Below, in pieces: positions 21,483-31,197 of a DNA stretch of 64,000 nt. Under the pieces are notes generated by a model. That model searched no databases, had not been told where the DNA came from, and saw only the letters and a program-made list of their open reading frames with translations. The stretch is taken from NCBI GenBank assembly GCA_029959085.1, contig JARWIR010000090.1, positions 1,488,001 through 1,552,000 on the forward strand, written 5' to 3'. Position numbers and translations under genes: made by a program. The stretch's first letter is position 1; each line of letters opens with the position of its first letter. Source of the DNA: Nemophila menziesii (taxonomy: Eukaryota > Streptophyta > Magnoliopsida > Boraginales > Hydrophyllaceae).

Positions 21483-21750
21483 TAACTGCAGCTTTGGCAA
21501 TTTAGTATGGATGGTAGAATTTGGATATGATACTCAGCTTGCTACAACAGAAGGATCCAAATCTGGAGAAAAAAATTATATTTTAAACAATTTAATATCT
21601 CTCTCCGTTTACTCGAATATCTTGAATGATTTCTATTAGGACTCAGTTTCAAAAATTTGATCCCGATCCCTAAGTCTTATCTCAAGCATTTTCAACAAAA
21701 TTGAACTAAAGATTTGGGTGGCACAAAATTGAACTAAAGATTTGGTGGGG
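21483..21750. repeat. 268-bp direct duplication, right copy
   Basis: Same sequence as 8471-8738. It runs without a break into the U2 snRNA 3' terminus, so this is the native 3' flank of that gene. Inside it (minus strand) a ~28-bp segment with the plant snRNA 3'-box-like core is tandemly duplicated. Confidence 0.93.
21701..21735 (-). terminator. Duplicated U2 3'-box motif
   Basis: Two minus-strand copies of AGTTCAA within CAAATCTTTAGTTCAATTTT (cores at 21729-21735 and 21701-21707) lie 10-40 bp after the U2 3' end. They fit the plant 3'-end formation box AGTNNAA preceded by CA. Confidence 0.55.
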
Positions 21751-21940
21751 TGTGCCCGGCCAAGATAATAGTGCAACACCTAGGCGACACGCAAAAGCCA
21801 GATAGCAAGCTACCTTAATGGACTTTCCCCCCTCAAAAGATAAATTTAATATCGTGTGAGCCGATGACTCACGTATCAGATATTAAACTGATAAGAACAG
21901 ATACTACACTTGATCTTAGCCAAAAGGCCGAAAAAGGTAT
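21745..21940 (-). ncRNA. U2: U2 spliceosomal snRNA
   Basis: Minus-strand sequence starts ATACCTTTTTCGGCCTTTTG and continues through GATCAAGTGTAGTATCTG, which contains the branch-point-pairing GUAGUA, and then GTTCTTATCAGTTTAATATC. This is the near-invariant U2 5' half with one C-to-T change at position 9 from the sequence I remember. Stem IIb reads GUGAGUC-AUC-GGCUCAC and pairs fully. The Sm-type site is AUCUUUUGA, with a C where U is usual. The 3' stem ends near GGGCACACCCC, giving about 196 nt, the usual plant length. In the spliceosome U2 pairs with the intron branch point. An upstream element and 3'-box motifs flank it, but I see no clear TATA box at -30, so it may be weakly expressed or a variant locus. 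Confidence 0.93.
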
Positions 21941-22005
21941 GCTTTATTTGGTTTTTTCTTATTCATCTTGTACTCACGTTTCCCTTCAAAACGGAAGCTT
22001 TTTAG

Positions 22006-22016
22006 CGATGTGGGAA
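22006..22016 (-). promoter_or_regulatory. Upstream sequence element (USE) of U2 gene
   Basis: Minus strand TTCCCACATCG, ten of eleven bases of the plant snRNA USE consensus RTCCCACATCG, at -66 to -76 from the U2 start. This is the usual distance for Pol II-transcribed U2 genes. The TATA box that normally follows ~33 bp downstream is not recognisable. Confidence 0.7.
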
Positions 22017-22272
22017 TAAGGTTTGTAACCATTTAAAAAGTGTAGCATTTATCTTTGTTTTATGCTATTCTTGAAACGAAAAGAAGCGTAGGGTTAAGTA
22101 TCATTTATCCTAATTCCCCATATTGTGTTAGAGTACAGACTTAGTCCATTGCTTTACAATTCAAATCTAACATTAGTGTCTTTTTGATACTTGTGCTAGT
22201 TCTCTTGTAGTAGCTATTTATCTCTTTCTCACACTTCCTAATGCTTACGCTAATTTCCTTGTAGCCGCCTTA

Positions 22273-22722
22273 CTATGCTGTAGATCTCGGTTTGGAACGC
22301 TAGGCGGTCGACCGGGGACTAGCGCCTAGGCAGGATTACACGGGGCCTAGGCGGAATTCTACGGTTTTGAATGGCGATGTGTAATTTTGTATATTTAGTA
22401 ATATATATGTAGTAATTATAAAAATTATAACTATTTAAGTCATACAATCCATCTAACACACTATGATAAATATAAAAATACCAAAAATTGAGTTATAATA
22501 TCAACTAAAGAATTCTTAAGAATAAGAAAAATAACAAAAAGGTTTACGCGGGCATGTTTTTTCATTAACCGGCGCCTATCAATCGGTGCCTAGACGGGTT
22601 AGGCGCCTATTCCAAGGCGACTAAGGCGCTAGGCAAAAACACCTAAAATTTTAACTAGGCGTAAGCGGCTGAGGGGGGAGTTGACGCCTAGGCGCGCCTA
22701 GGCGGGGAGATCTACAACATAG
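22273..22722. mobile_element. hAT-type MITE, 450 bp, 8-bp TSD
   Basis: Termini CTATG(C/T)TGTAGATCTC are inverted. The flanks are the perfect 8-bp repeat CCGCCTTA (22265-22272 and 22723-22730), the hAT length. Both subterminal regions are full of CGCCTAGGCG-type palindromes; the middle is plain AT-rich DNA with no ORF. Confidence 0.88.
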
Positions 22723-22847
22723 CCGCCTTATTCTTTTCTCGTAGCTATTTTTTTTGGTACATATGATTAATAAAGGAAGATCCCTGTTTTCAAATTATTA
22801 AATTAGATGTTTCTACTTTTCTTTAATTCTCTTCATTTTTTTTCTAG

Positions 22848-23084
22848 GTCAGAAAGGACAGGCATCAACTACGAGTTGTTTTTATGCCGGCTTTGCTGCT
22901 CAGAAGAATTTCGCTGAGGTCATTCTTTTACCTATTGTGTTGCAAATTGTAATATTGGAACGGTATGAGCAACCTCATATGTATTCACATCTATTAGTTA
23001 TGGTGGTTTTAGCATAAAACTTTATACTTAAAAATAGTCATAAATTTCAATTAATTGCAGATAGTGAAGCTCAGGGGATGGTGA
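22848..23084 (+). pseudogene. Two unidentified exon-like segments
   Basis: Segments 22848-22918 and 23061-23084 are each preceded by a pyrimidine-rich tract and AG; the first is followed by GT. Read together they give about 30 residues (GQASTTSCFYAGFAAQKNFA, then EIVKLRGW) and a stop. This looks like the last two exons of a gene whose remainder is not in view. I do not recognise the protein. Confidence 0.25.
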
Positions 23085-24515
23085 ACAAATCTATAGGAAT
23101 TATGCTTGGTATTAGCATTAGCTAACTGTTTACAGTCTTGGACCCACATGTTTTGTAATCTAAAAATAATACCAGTCAATTGATCCAAGGACTTTTAAAT
23201 CCATATCGTGCAAACTAAGTGGACTAATCATATGCATTCCACTTAGTGATGTTTCTACAAATCATAAGTATTCCTTTGCTATAAAAAAATTGAACTAAGA
23301 ATTGTAGAGCTTTACCCAATAAAGGGAGCCCTTCCAGAAATTCTCGATAGCCTCACAAAAGAAAGGGGGTTTGGAAATAGTTTTCAACCAGCAATTGTCG
23401 CGCTTCGGTTAGAACCTCACTAGCTGCGGCATTGCCCCAAGCGCAAAGATACTTTTAGACTCCAATATTCGACTTACATTCAATTCTTCTAACACTATTT
23501 CCTCATGCTTTTCGATGTGGGACAATTGGTTACTATAGCAAGCAGACTTCTTAATAGGTCCATTACTTTTGTCTTTAATAATAGTAGTATCCGAAATCAT
23601 GGAGGTCAAAATATCACCAAGTTGTTTCTTAAAAACATCAACTATACAACACTTCAAAAATTCGTGAATATCAACAATGTAGCAAAAGCTTTCTTGTAAT
23701 TTTGACACTTTTTCTACTTTTAATAGCGGTAATGACTAGACGATCTGCATATGGACTCAGAGTCGGCAGTTTAGATCTATTCCACACGATCTTCTTTTTT
23801 GGTAAAAGACTCATTCCTATCAACAACCAATTTTACAACAAGACTATTAATTAAATAAAAAGAATACAATAAGAGCTAACAATGGAGATTTTTCCATAAC
23901 CGGAATGACTAGAAACAAAATTTTATTTTCTCATCTTTCTTTTTCTTTCCAAGCAATTCTCACCCTTATCTCCTCTCCAAGCGCACCACTTTAGCAAGAA
24001 GTTTCATAGTTCCCAAGTCCTTAAGCCCCTTTCCATTAGTTTAAAAATGAACATGTAGAAAAGGGATCAGGGTTCATACATTAAGCGTATCTCAAGCTAT
24101 AAACGATTTAATTAATAATTAAATAAGCAAAACTAATAATTAAACTATGAAAATCATTCTTAAAACTAAAAACACAATAAAATTACAATAAAATCACTCT
24201 AGTGGAATAGCTGAAAAGGGTTTTGGATGATGAAGAATGGTGGATTGGCGGTTGAAAGCCCTTCTCTTTTCTTCTCCTCTTGCTCCCGACATATTAGTTC
24301 TTGTGTAATATAAATTTTCTTTATTTCCCATCACTCTTAGACCATTAATGATTGAGAAACATCCTATAATTTATCTTTTCTATCTTTCCAAGGGCAAGAG
24401 TATAGGGAACTAAGGATGAGAACGGTCTGGTTTTAGGCTAAAACCAAAACCATGACTGAATTCCGTTTTTAAGGGTATTGCTATCGAACCAGACAGTTTA
24501 CGTCAGTTTGGTTTG
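23085..24515. other. Intergenic stretch, nothing recognisable
   Basis: AT-rich DNA without a supportable ORF, RNA gene or repeat boundary. The two ~65-100-residue ORFs near 23409-23708 overlap on opposite strands and look like chance. Confidence 0.5.
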
Positions 24516-25991
24516 TGATGTCTCCTCATTTGTGATAGTAAAATACACTCATGAGACATCATTTTAGGCTTATTTATTAGTTTATAGGTTGATTTTAGCT
24601 TAATTTAGTGCACTTTCCTATTTTGGGTCTTGATTTGTAGAATTATTATTTTTAGAGCATATTGGGTTTAATTTTTTATTTAGTGTGAAGCTTTAAAGAT
24701 AATTATGGAGATTAATTAGAGTCCAAGTCAAAGACTACAACTTATGGAAAAAGATTTGCATGGAAATTGGAGATAAGGAAACAATTGCTAAAAAGATGGA
24801 AAAGGAAAAGCTGCCTAAATTTGGGATTCTGCACACACGTCTAAACATTGGTGTTTTTACCTAAGAAATAGGCCGATTTTGGTAATTTCCTTCTTAAGGG
24901 TCAAGATAATTCTGTTGCGATTCTTTTGGTATCTTATGGAGCAAAATCCGACCAACAACGAAGAAGATACACTCAAAACAACGCAGCAGTGTTTTCCTTA
25001 CAAATTTGAGTTGGGCCAGGAGTCCATTACTTGAAGTTATCTCCACCAAACGAATTAGGTCAACCCATACACTATAAATACAGCCTCTTAACACTCTTAA
25101 ATCATCCTTGGTGAAATCTTTAACCAAGAGGAAGCATAGAACACAAGAGAGAAGTCTGGAAGGAGCTGTCATCAACAATGTCTTCTTCTACCTTTAATTT
25201 TGTAATTTCTTTCTTTTCTTTCATGAACTAAATTTCTTTAGCTTAAGTTTTAGCATATATGTATGAACCCTAGTTTTGATTGACATCTATCTAATTTGGG
25301 AATTTAATGTTTTAAATAGAGTTATAGTTTTTATTCTTTGTTTATGTGTTTGAATTTATATTCTGTGTTCTTGTGGACGGCCGCCATTAGAATTACCATC
25401 TAGTAATTAGGATACCATTGACAACGGTGTTTAATTACATGTTTAGCACATAACGTTTAGTTTTAGGTTTGATCTGACAACCCAACCTAGCTAGATAATC
25501 ACTATGGTTGAGTCTTGTGACTCTTTACCAATTACAGGAAAAGTTTGCTTAGGAAGCCTTATTGATACAGGTAAATCCTATTTTAAACTACCGATAGCAT
25601 ATTGGGACCGATTAGGGAAATACTACATAATTCACCCTTACATGTTTAGAACGACAAAACTAGTGGGGATTACATGCTAATAACTTAAGCTATCTTCTCA
25701 TATTCTTCTCTTTCATATTTAATTTTCTGTCTTTAAATTCTTAGTTTAATTTAGTTTATTAGAAAACCAAACAAAAATCTATTTATCTTTACTTTTATTT
25801 GCGTTTAGTTATTCTAGCTTTAATTAATTGCACTTGCTATTTGCACAAGATTCTCCTAACCTCTGTAGTCTCTGCGGAACGAATCTTTATCTAAAACTTG
25901 CATACGATCTGTATACTTGCAGAACCGTGTAGTTCTAGGGTGTTTTTGCACTTAATTTACATCTTATTTTATCACACCCTAGGCCCCACCA
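24516..25991 (+). repeat. 5' LTR of gag-only element A
   Basis: 1476 bp. The 46-bp terminal hairpin lies at 24516-24561, a TATAAATA box at 25073-25080, and the end is CCCCACCA just before the primer site. Confidence 0.95.
25073..25080 (+). promoter_or_regulatory. TATA box of gag-only element A
   Basis: CTATAAATACAGCC context. The same box is kept at 31755, 46463 (minus strand), 51148 and 62652, and as TATATATA at 56836, in all related LTRs, followed by a conserved AACACTCTTAAATCATCC stretch in most. Confidence 0.6.
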
Positions 25992-25997
25992 AGTTTT

Positions 25998-26014
25998 TGG
26001 CGCCGCTGCCGGGG
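25998..26014 (+). promoter_or_regulatory. Primer binding site, gag-only element A
   Basis: TGGCGCCGCTGCCGGGG, the same 17 bases as in the autonomous element, starting 7 nt after the LTR. Confidence 0.85.
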
Positions 26015-26117
26015 ACTACATCGTTAGTCCTTGTGCATATATCTTGTGCTTTTATTTTTAGTTAGTTCTATTTTACGCTTTTTGTTTTTAGTTTTTGTTT
26101 TTCAGATTTAGTTACAG

Positions 26118-27920
26118 ATGGAGAACCCTAGGAGACTTGAGCTACCCATCGAGTTCAGAGTGGAGCCACGAGGAATTCGAGCTCCAGAGATTCAAGCCGC
26201 AAAATTTAAACCTGATCCTGGGATGCTAACTCAGTTTGCATCTCATGGATTATTCAGCGGAGATGCACATCAAGATCCGATCCGATATATTCAGAAATTC
26301 ATGCAGATCTGTGATGCTTATATCGTAAGAGGAGTTACTAGGGAACAAGTATATTACCTGATGTTCCAGTTCTTCTTGACCGGATGTGCAAGCAAGTGGT
26401 ATGATGCCCAATACCCTCATATTATTCCGGATTGGGACAAGCTTCAAGCAAGATTCCTAGACCGTTTCTATCCGGTTAGTAGACGTTTAAAAGATATGTT
26501 GGAGCTTGAACAGTTTATACAAGAAGAGGAAGAGAGTTTGGATGAAGCATGGTTACGATTTACAGAGAAGAAAGCGAGGTGTCCATATCATAGATCCTCG
26601 CCGGAATATTATTTAACCTTGTTTTATGGAGGCCTTAATGATAGATCAGGAGAAAAAGCAGATTCGTTAGGAAACGCGGGTTTTGTGTTGCTAGACCCTG
26701 TAGAAGCTGAGTTGGGGATGGAGAGAATTCTTGAGAACGAGAGAAGTTGGCCAAAAAGAGTAATAAAAGAAGACACTTCAGCATCTCTGAAACTTGAAGA
26801 TTTGGCTAAACAACTCGAAGAACTCAAAGAACAAGCCCGAACACTTGCTCAGGTGAATACGGTACGCACAATTCCTTCGTGTCTTGGTTGTGGATCAAGA
26901 AATCATGTGTGGGCAGGATGTATGAATAATCCAGCAGTAGCTTCCGTTCAATACCCTCAAGATAACTATTACTCCAATGGTTATAATTATCCTCAAGAAA
27001 GCTACACTAATTATCAACAACCTCCACAACAAAAGAGTTGGGACAGAAAACAAGAAACTTGTCAGCAATCCCAACTTCAACCTTATAATCCTCCACAACC
27101 TATTCAGAAAAAGGCACCCATTGTTAAGAAAACTTGTCAAGAACCGAAGAAAAATCCACCTAAACAATCAATGCAATTGGCAAAACAAGAACAAATCCAA
27201 GACTTGAATTCAAGTATGGCTAAATTAATACAAGCAGCTGAGAAAATGAGTCATAGCCAACAGAAAGTTCAAACCCAGGATAAGATTATCAAGCAACTAG
27301 AGCATGCTATATCACATATGGCGAGTAAATTACAAAATCGGCCAAAAGGGCAACTTCCAAGTGATACTATTGCTCCTAGAGATGATTCTTGCCATGCAGT
27401 TGAGTTGCGAAGTGGAAAACAACTACCTCCACCTAGACCAGAAACAGAACCAATCCCTATTCTAGAACAAAGGGGGGAAGAACCAATCAAAGATACAGTT
27501 GAGGAGGTAGTTACACCGAAGAGTGTCCAAACCGAGACACTTGAGAAGACAAGAAAACCAGTGGAACTTAATACACGCCCTCCACCACCATACCCTTCAC
27601 GTGTCAGAAAGAAGGAAAATGACCTGGAATTCAAGAAGTTAAATGACATGGTGAGCAAGGTTGAGATTAAAATGCCGTTTGTTGAAGCTATCAAAAGAAT
27701 GCCGAAATATCTAAAATTCATGAAGGACATTCTTTCGAACAAACGAAGTATAGAAACCGCGGATATGAGTGGATCACCAGAGGGGTGTTATGCTATCAAG
27801 TTACCACCAGAAGAGCCCCTTCCCACGAAATCTTGGATGGAACCATCCATACTTAGGAAGAATCGAGCTGAAAAGTTCGTGGGAATCAAAGGAAAGGGGT
27901 GGAAATTTCGTCATTTTTAA
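26118..27920 (+). CDS. Gag protein (600 aa) of non-autonomous Athila relative
   Basis: Intact ORF from ATG about 100 bp after the primer site. Capsid-type gag core spans residues ~45-215 (DPIRYIQKFMQICDAYIVRG, then FLDRFYPVSRRLKD), and the CCHC knuckle is C255, C258, H263 and C268 (CLGCGSRNHVWAGC). A long Gln/Pro-rich linker follows, then ELRSGKQLPPPRP and the PPPPYPSRVRKKE stretch that sits just before protease in the full-length polyprotein. Where pol should begin, the protein ends in a ~25-residue tail, ILRKNRAEKFVGIKGKGW then KFRHF. The same tail, with small changes, ends the decayed gag of the element at 56269, so it belongs to the lineage and is not a local accident. Gag should form particles and package RNA; copying must come from elsewhere. 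Confidence 0.9.
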   Translation: MENPRRLELPIEFRVEPRGIRAPEIQAAKFKPDPGMLTQFASHGLFSGDAHQDPIRYIQKFMQICDAYIVRGVTREQVYYLMFQFFLTGCASKWYDAQYPHIIPDWDKLQARFLDRFYPVSRRLKDMLELEQFIQEEEESLDEAWLRFTEKKARCPYHRSSPEYYLTLFYGGLNDRSGEKADSLGNAGFVLLDPVEAELGMERILENERSWPKRVIKEDTSASLKLEDLAKQLEELKEQARTLAQVNTVRTIPSCLGCGSRNHVWAGCMNNPAVASVQYPQDNYYSNGYNYPQESYTNYQQPPQQKSWDRKQETCQQSQLQPYNPPQPIQKKAPIVKKTCQEPKKNPPKQSMQLAKQEQIQDLNSSMAKLIQAAEKMSHSQQKVQTQDKIIKQLEHAISHMASKLQNRPKGQLPSDTIAPRDDSCHAVELRSGKQLPPPRPETEPIPILEQRGEEPIKDTVEEVVTPKSVQTETLEKTRKPVELNTRPPPPYPSRVRKKENDLEFKKLNDMVSKVEIKMPFVEAIKRMPKYLKFMKDILSNKRSIETADMSGSPEGCYAIKLPPEEPLPTKSWMEPSILRKNRAEKFVGIKGKGWKFRHF

Positions 27921-27935
27921 TCAAATTAATTTCAG

Positions 27936-28277
27936 TTGAACGAATTGGAGGAGCTTCGTTATCTTGCCTATGAAAATTCACGTTTCTATAAGGAGAAAAC
28001 AAAGCGATGGCATGATAAACGGCTCCGTCCAAAGCATTTCGAGATTGGACAGAAGGTTTTATTATACAACTCTCGATTTTCGAACTACCCAGGAAGGCTT
28101 AAATCCCGTTGGGGAGGACCTTACATTGTTACCAAAGTCACACCGCATGGAGCGATTGAGATTGAAAATCCAGCCGAGCAACGGACATTCATGGTGAATG
28201 GCCAGCGTTTGAAGAGATACTACGACAGTGAGGACTTTGGGCAAGGGAAGAAAATCTACCTTGTCGAATGCGCTTAG
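27936..28277 (+). pseudogene. Integrase C-terminal remnant
   Basis: Open stretch of 113 residues from NELEELRYLAYENSRFYKEK to the stop. It is collinear with the last ~110 residues of the autonomous gag-pol ([20 protein letters not shown] and on, including FSNYPG and [17 protein letters not shown]). It begins without ATG directly after a TTTCAG that could be a splice acceptor, so a spliced gag-tail fusion is possible but unproven. The catalytic integrase core is absent. Confidence 0.8.
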
Positions 28278-28287
28278 CCTGAGGTAC

Positions 28288-28306
28288 ACGTCTAACTCAA
28301 AGACGT
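28288..28306 (+). other. Conserved post-pol hairpin, gag-only element A
   Basis: ACGTCT-AACTCAA-AGACGT followed by TTAAACAAAAG. It is the counterpart of 14118-14134 and 59034-59054, with a T-A pair where the autonomous copy has G-C. Confidence 0.6.
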
Positions 28307-28499
28307 TAAACAAAAGTGCTCTTGGGAGACACCCCTGGTTTTAATTGCTTTCTAAATTAGTTGTTTTTACTTTGTAGTGTAGAATTCTAAGTTAGTGTAT
28401 ATTTTTAATTGTGTTTTCAAGCTAATGGGAGAGAAAGGTAGTGTGTTATTGTGCAGGAAACGAGTTTGGGGTCGAAAGGAAAAATCTGGAGGAACTTCA

Positions 28500-28860
28500 A
28501 GCCTGGCGCGGACTACCCCGCGGACTACCCCATGGTCCGCAGGGATGCACCGTGCCCCAAACACCCGTACCACGGGTTGGGTACCACGGGTTTTATCCAG
28601 AAAGTAAAAACAATTCGAAGGACATGGCGCGGTACACCGGACCCTAGTCCGCACGCCTCAAACCCGTGCCACGGGGTCGGGTACCACGTGTTTTTTGACG
28701 GACATGCCGCGGACTACCCCCTGCACCGCACCCCTGGTCCGCAGGCACAAAACACGTGCCACGGGGTGCTAGCTCGGGTATTATCCAGTTGGCAAAAATT
28801 TGGAGCAACAGAAGCTGCGGTACACCGCAGGATTCGTCCGGTGCACCGCAAGGAGGCGGT
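28500..28860 (+). repeat. GC-rich palindrome cluster, gag-only element A
   Basis: Dense short palindromes such as GCGGTACACCG, CCCGTACCACGGG and CCCGTGCCACGGG between the pol remnant and ORF2, the same position as 13460-13920. A 170-codon ORF runs across it but follows the repeats and looks non-coding. Confidence 0.8.
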
Positions 28861-29202
28861 TTGTGAAGGAATTCTTTTCCTAATCAAATTCTTACCTTAT
28901 GAGATTAACCCTAGCCTTCCATACACGAATTTTTCAGACCTAAACCCTATATATACACCGTAAAGCTTGTGCAAACCTTCACAATTAACACAACAACTCA
29001 TCAAATCCTCTCCACCATCTTCCATAAACACAATCCTTCATCAAATTCATCACACTACACCATCAAAACACCATCAAATTCAACAAGCTTTAAAGTTTTC
29101 TTCCAAGATCAATCAATTCCAAGCCACAACCTCAAGCTACACCAATTTTCCTTAAACTTTTAATCCATCCTTGGTATAACTTGAGTTGTGGATGAATCAA
29201 GC

Positions 29203-29670
29203 ATGACTAACAGATCTGAAGCTATGGAATACAAGAGAAAGTGTTCAATCCTTGGGAAGAATAAGAGATTGCCTGGAGCCACCATTGAAAAACCCATCAA
29301 TCTTGATGAGGTTTCTGAAGAATCAAAAGAAAAGGCACCTTAACAACCACTACCAAAGAAGAGATTAACTGCTAGAATGTCCACACCATCAAGGAGGCCT
29401 TTAGAGAAAATAAAAATCCAAGACCAAGGTTCTTCTACCTCTTCTTCAAAAATTGCTTATGATCTTCCTCCTTGGGCTATTCAGTTACAGAACGAAGTTG
29501 AAAGATTACGTGAAGATAACAAAGACCTTTGGGTAGAAATCATGCAGTTGGAAACAAAGGTAGAGAATTCGACCTTGTACAAGGATATAGATGATTACAC
29601 CGATCCCTCAGCTTCAGAAGATGAGGATGACATGATGGATCTCTATGGCCAACCAGGTAGGTCATTCTAA
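29203..29670 (+). pseudogene. Reduced ORF2 with one in-frame stop
   Basis: ATG at 29203 opens MTNRSEAMEYKRK, like the ORF2 start MTNRTDSMCNYRR of the intact element. TAA at 29341-29343 interrupts; the same frame continues to a stop at 29668-29670. The large middle domain is gone, leaving the N-terminus joined to a coiled coil (WAIQLQNEVERLREDNKDLW and on) and an acidic tail (SASEDEDDMMDLYG). Confidence 0.7.
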
Positions 29671-29749
29671 TTTTTCTCAATAGCTTGCATGCATTAGGTA
29701 GTTTAGTTAGTTTTTATTTTAAATTTTATTCCATTCTTGAGTCTTTTTC

Positions 29750-29769
29750 GAGACGTGGGGACACGGCTC
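29750..29769 (+). other. GGGA-loop hairpin, gag-only element A
   Basis: GAGACGTG-GGGA-CACGGCTC, one mismatch in an 8-bp stem, followed by TTTTGAGTTGGGGGTGGGG, which resembles the polypurine tract. Confidence 0.55.
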
Positions 29770-31181
29770 ACTTTTGAGTTGGGGGTGGGGATTCGTTGTC
29801 CTCATCTTCCTTTTCGTTTTTGCATAAAATTTAAAATTTTAGGTTGAATTAAGGCATAGAATATCTTGAATGTACCTATTTGAGCATGATTTTATTAGGT
29901 CAATGATAGTAGGTAGTATGCTTTTGAAAGATGCAAACAAATTTGTTTAGATGCATGCATGAAAACAGGAAATAAAGGATAGAAAAGTTAATGAGCAATG
30001 CTAAGAAATCACGTTGAAACTTAGGAATAGTTATTTGGTGTGTAGAACGTGAGGTTTAAAATTAGTTGAAAACCCACTTGCCTATGAACTAATAATGAAA
30101 AAGTAACGAAATCCGGTAGTTAGAAAAATGACTAAGGCAGTTCTTTCATGATAAAACACTTTGAAGCCTTTATACTTTCTCACCCTTTTGTTTGATATTA
30201 TTGTTATGATTTATCCGTCTTAGCCCCTCTGAGCCTTTCTAAAGCCTTTATTGAAACACATTATAATCCTTACCCTAGTTTTTAGGACTTATCTATATGA
30301 CCCGCACTCGAATCGCAAAACCTGAGACACTCGTTTTAGAGCTTGAGTTTGGGGTGGTGGGTTTCATCATTAGGGAACTTTGGGATTTGGGAATTATAAT
30401 TGTGATTCTATTGATGATGAATTGATTATTATTGTAACCCTTTGCCGGGGTAATAGTGAATAAAAAAGAAGCTACGAGCTAATTTTGCCAACAAGGGCAT
30501 AAAAAGAATATATATATGAAAAAAATAGTATGATATCTCAACATCAAAAGATAATCATAGCTATACAAAAGAAAAAAATTGAATTGAAAAGAAAATATAT
30601 ATTCGGACCGGCAAAGTGGATTTTATATCATCAAAGGTTTTAATTGGGATTATTGGGGATGCACATTAAAAAGCATCAATAAATTGGGTTGAGTGAGAAC
30701 ATCTTTGAGTGAACAACTCAAGCTCTAGGGCGATTCGTTGATGGCTAGTGAGGAGAGAGCCAAAAGCTCACTTTTCATTATCCAAATATACCACACCCGT
30801 CCTTAAGCCAAGTTATAACCAAGACCTTAGGATTTTTAACTACTAGGTGGAGAAACAATGGAGCTATTAGGTAGTAGGTAAGTGGACCATTGGATGCTGT
30901 ATTTGGGACCTATGAACAACCTATAGCCATTAACCTGAACTAAGTTATCATCCTCACATTCTGGTATTGCGAAATTAATCTTAACTTGAATTTATGGAAT
31001 GTTGATTGCATGTGTATTAAGCATCTTTGTGCATTAGTTCTTAAGCATTACTACATGAGATTTTTTGGAATTTATGCTCTAGGATCATTCATTATATTTT
31101 GTTCTTGATTTCCTCCGACTTCTTCTTGTTTATTTGACTACCCTACTGTTCTTCACTTTTATTGTATCGGGACGATACAAC

Positions 31182-31197
31182 TTTGAGTTGGGGGTCT
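31182..31197 (+). promoter_or_regulatory. Polypurine tract, gag-only element A
   Basis: TTTGAGTTGGGGGTCT directly before the 3' LTR, the same as the autonomous element. Two similar purine-rich motifs lie upstream at about 29772-29790 and 30340-30356. Confidence 0.85.

Noticed and set aside
23505..23525. CGATGTGGGACAA near 23513 as a second snRNA upstream element
   Set aside because: The inverse matches the USE core, but no snRNA sequence follows at the right distance on either strand.
28451..28963. 170-codon ORF across the GC-rich cluster of element A
   Set aside because: It is driven by the CCG/CGG palindromes and low stop-codon frequency in GC-rich DNA; several frames are open at once and no domain is visible.
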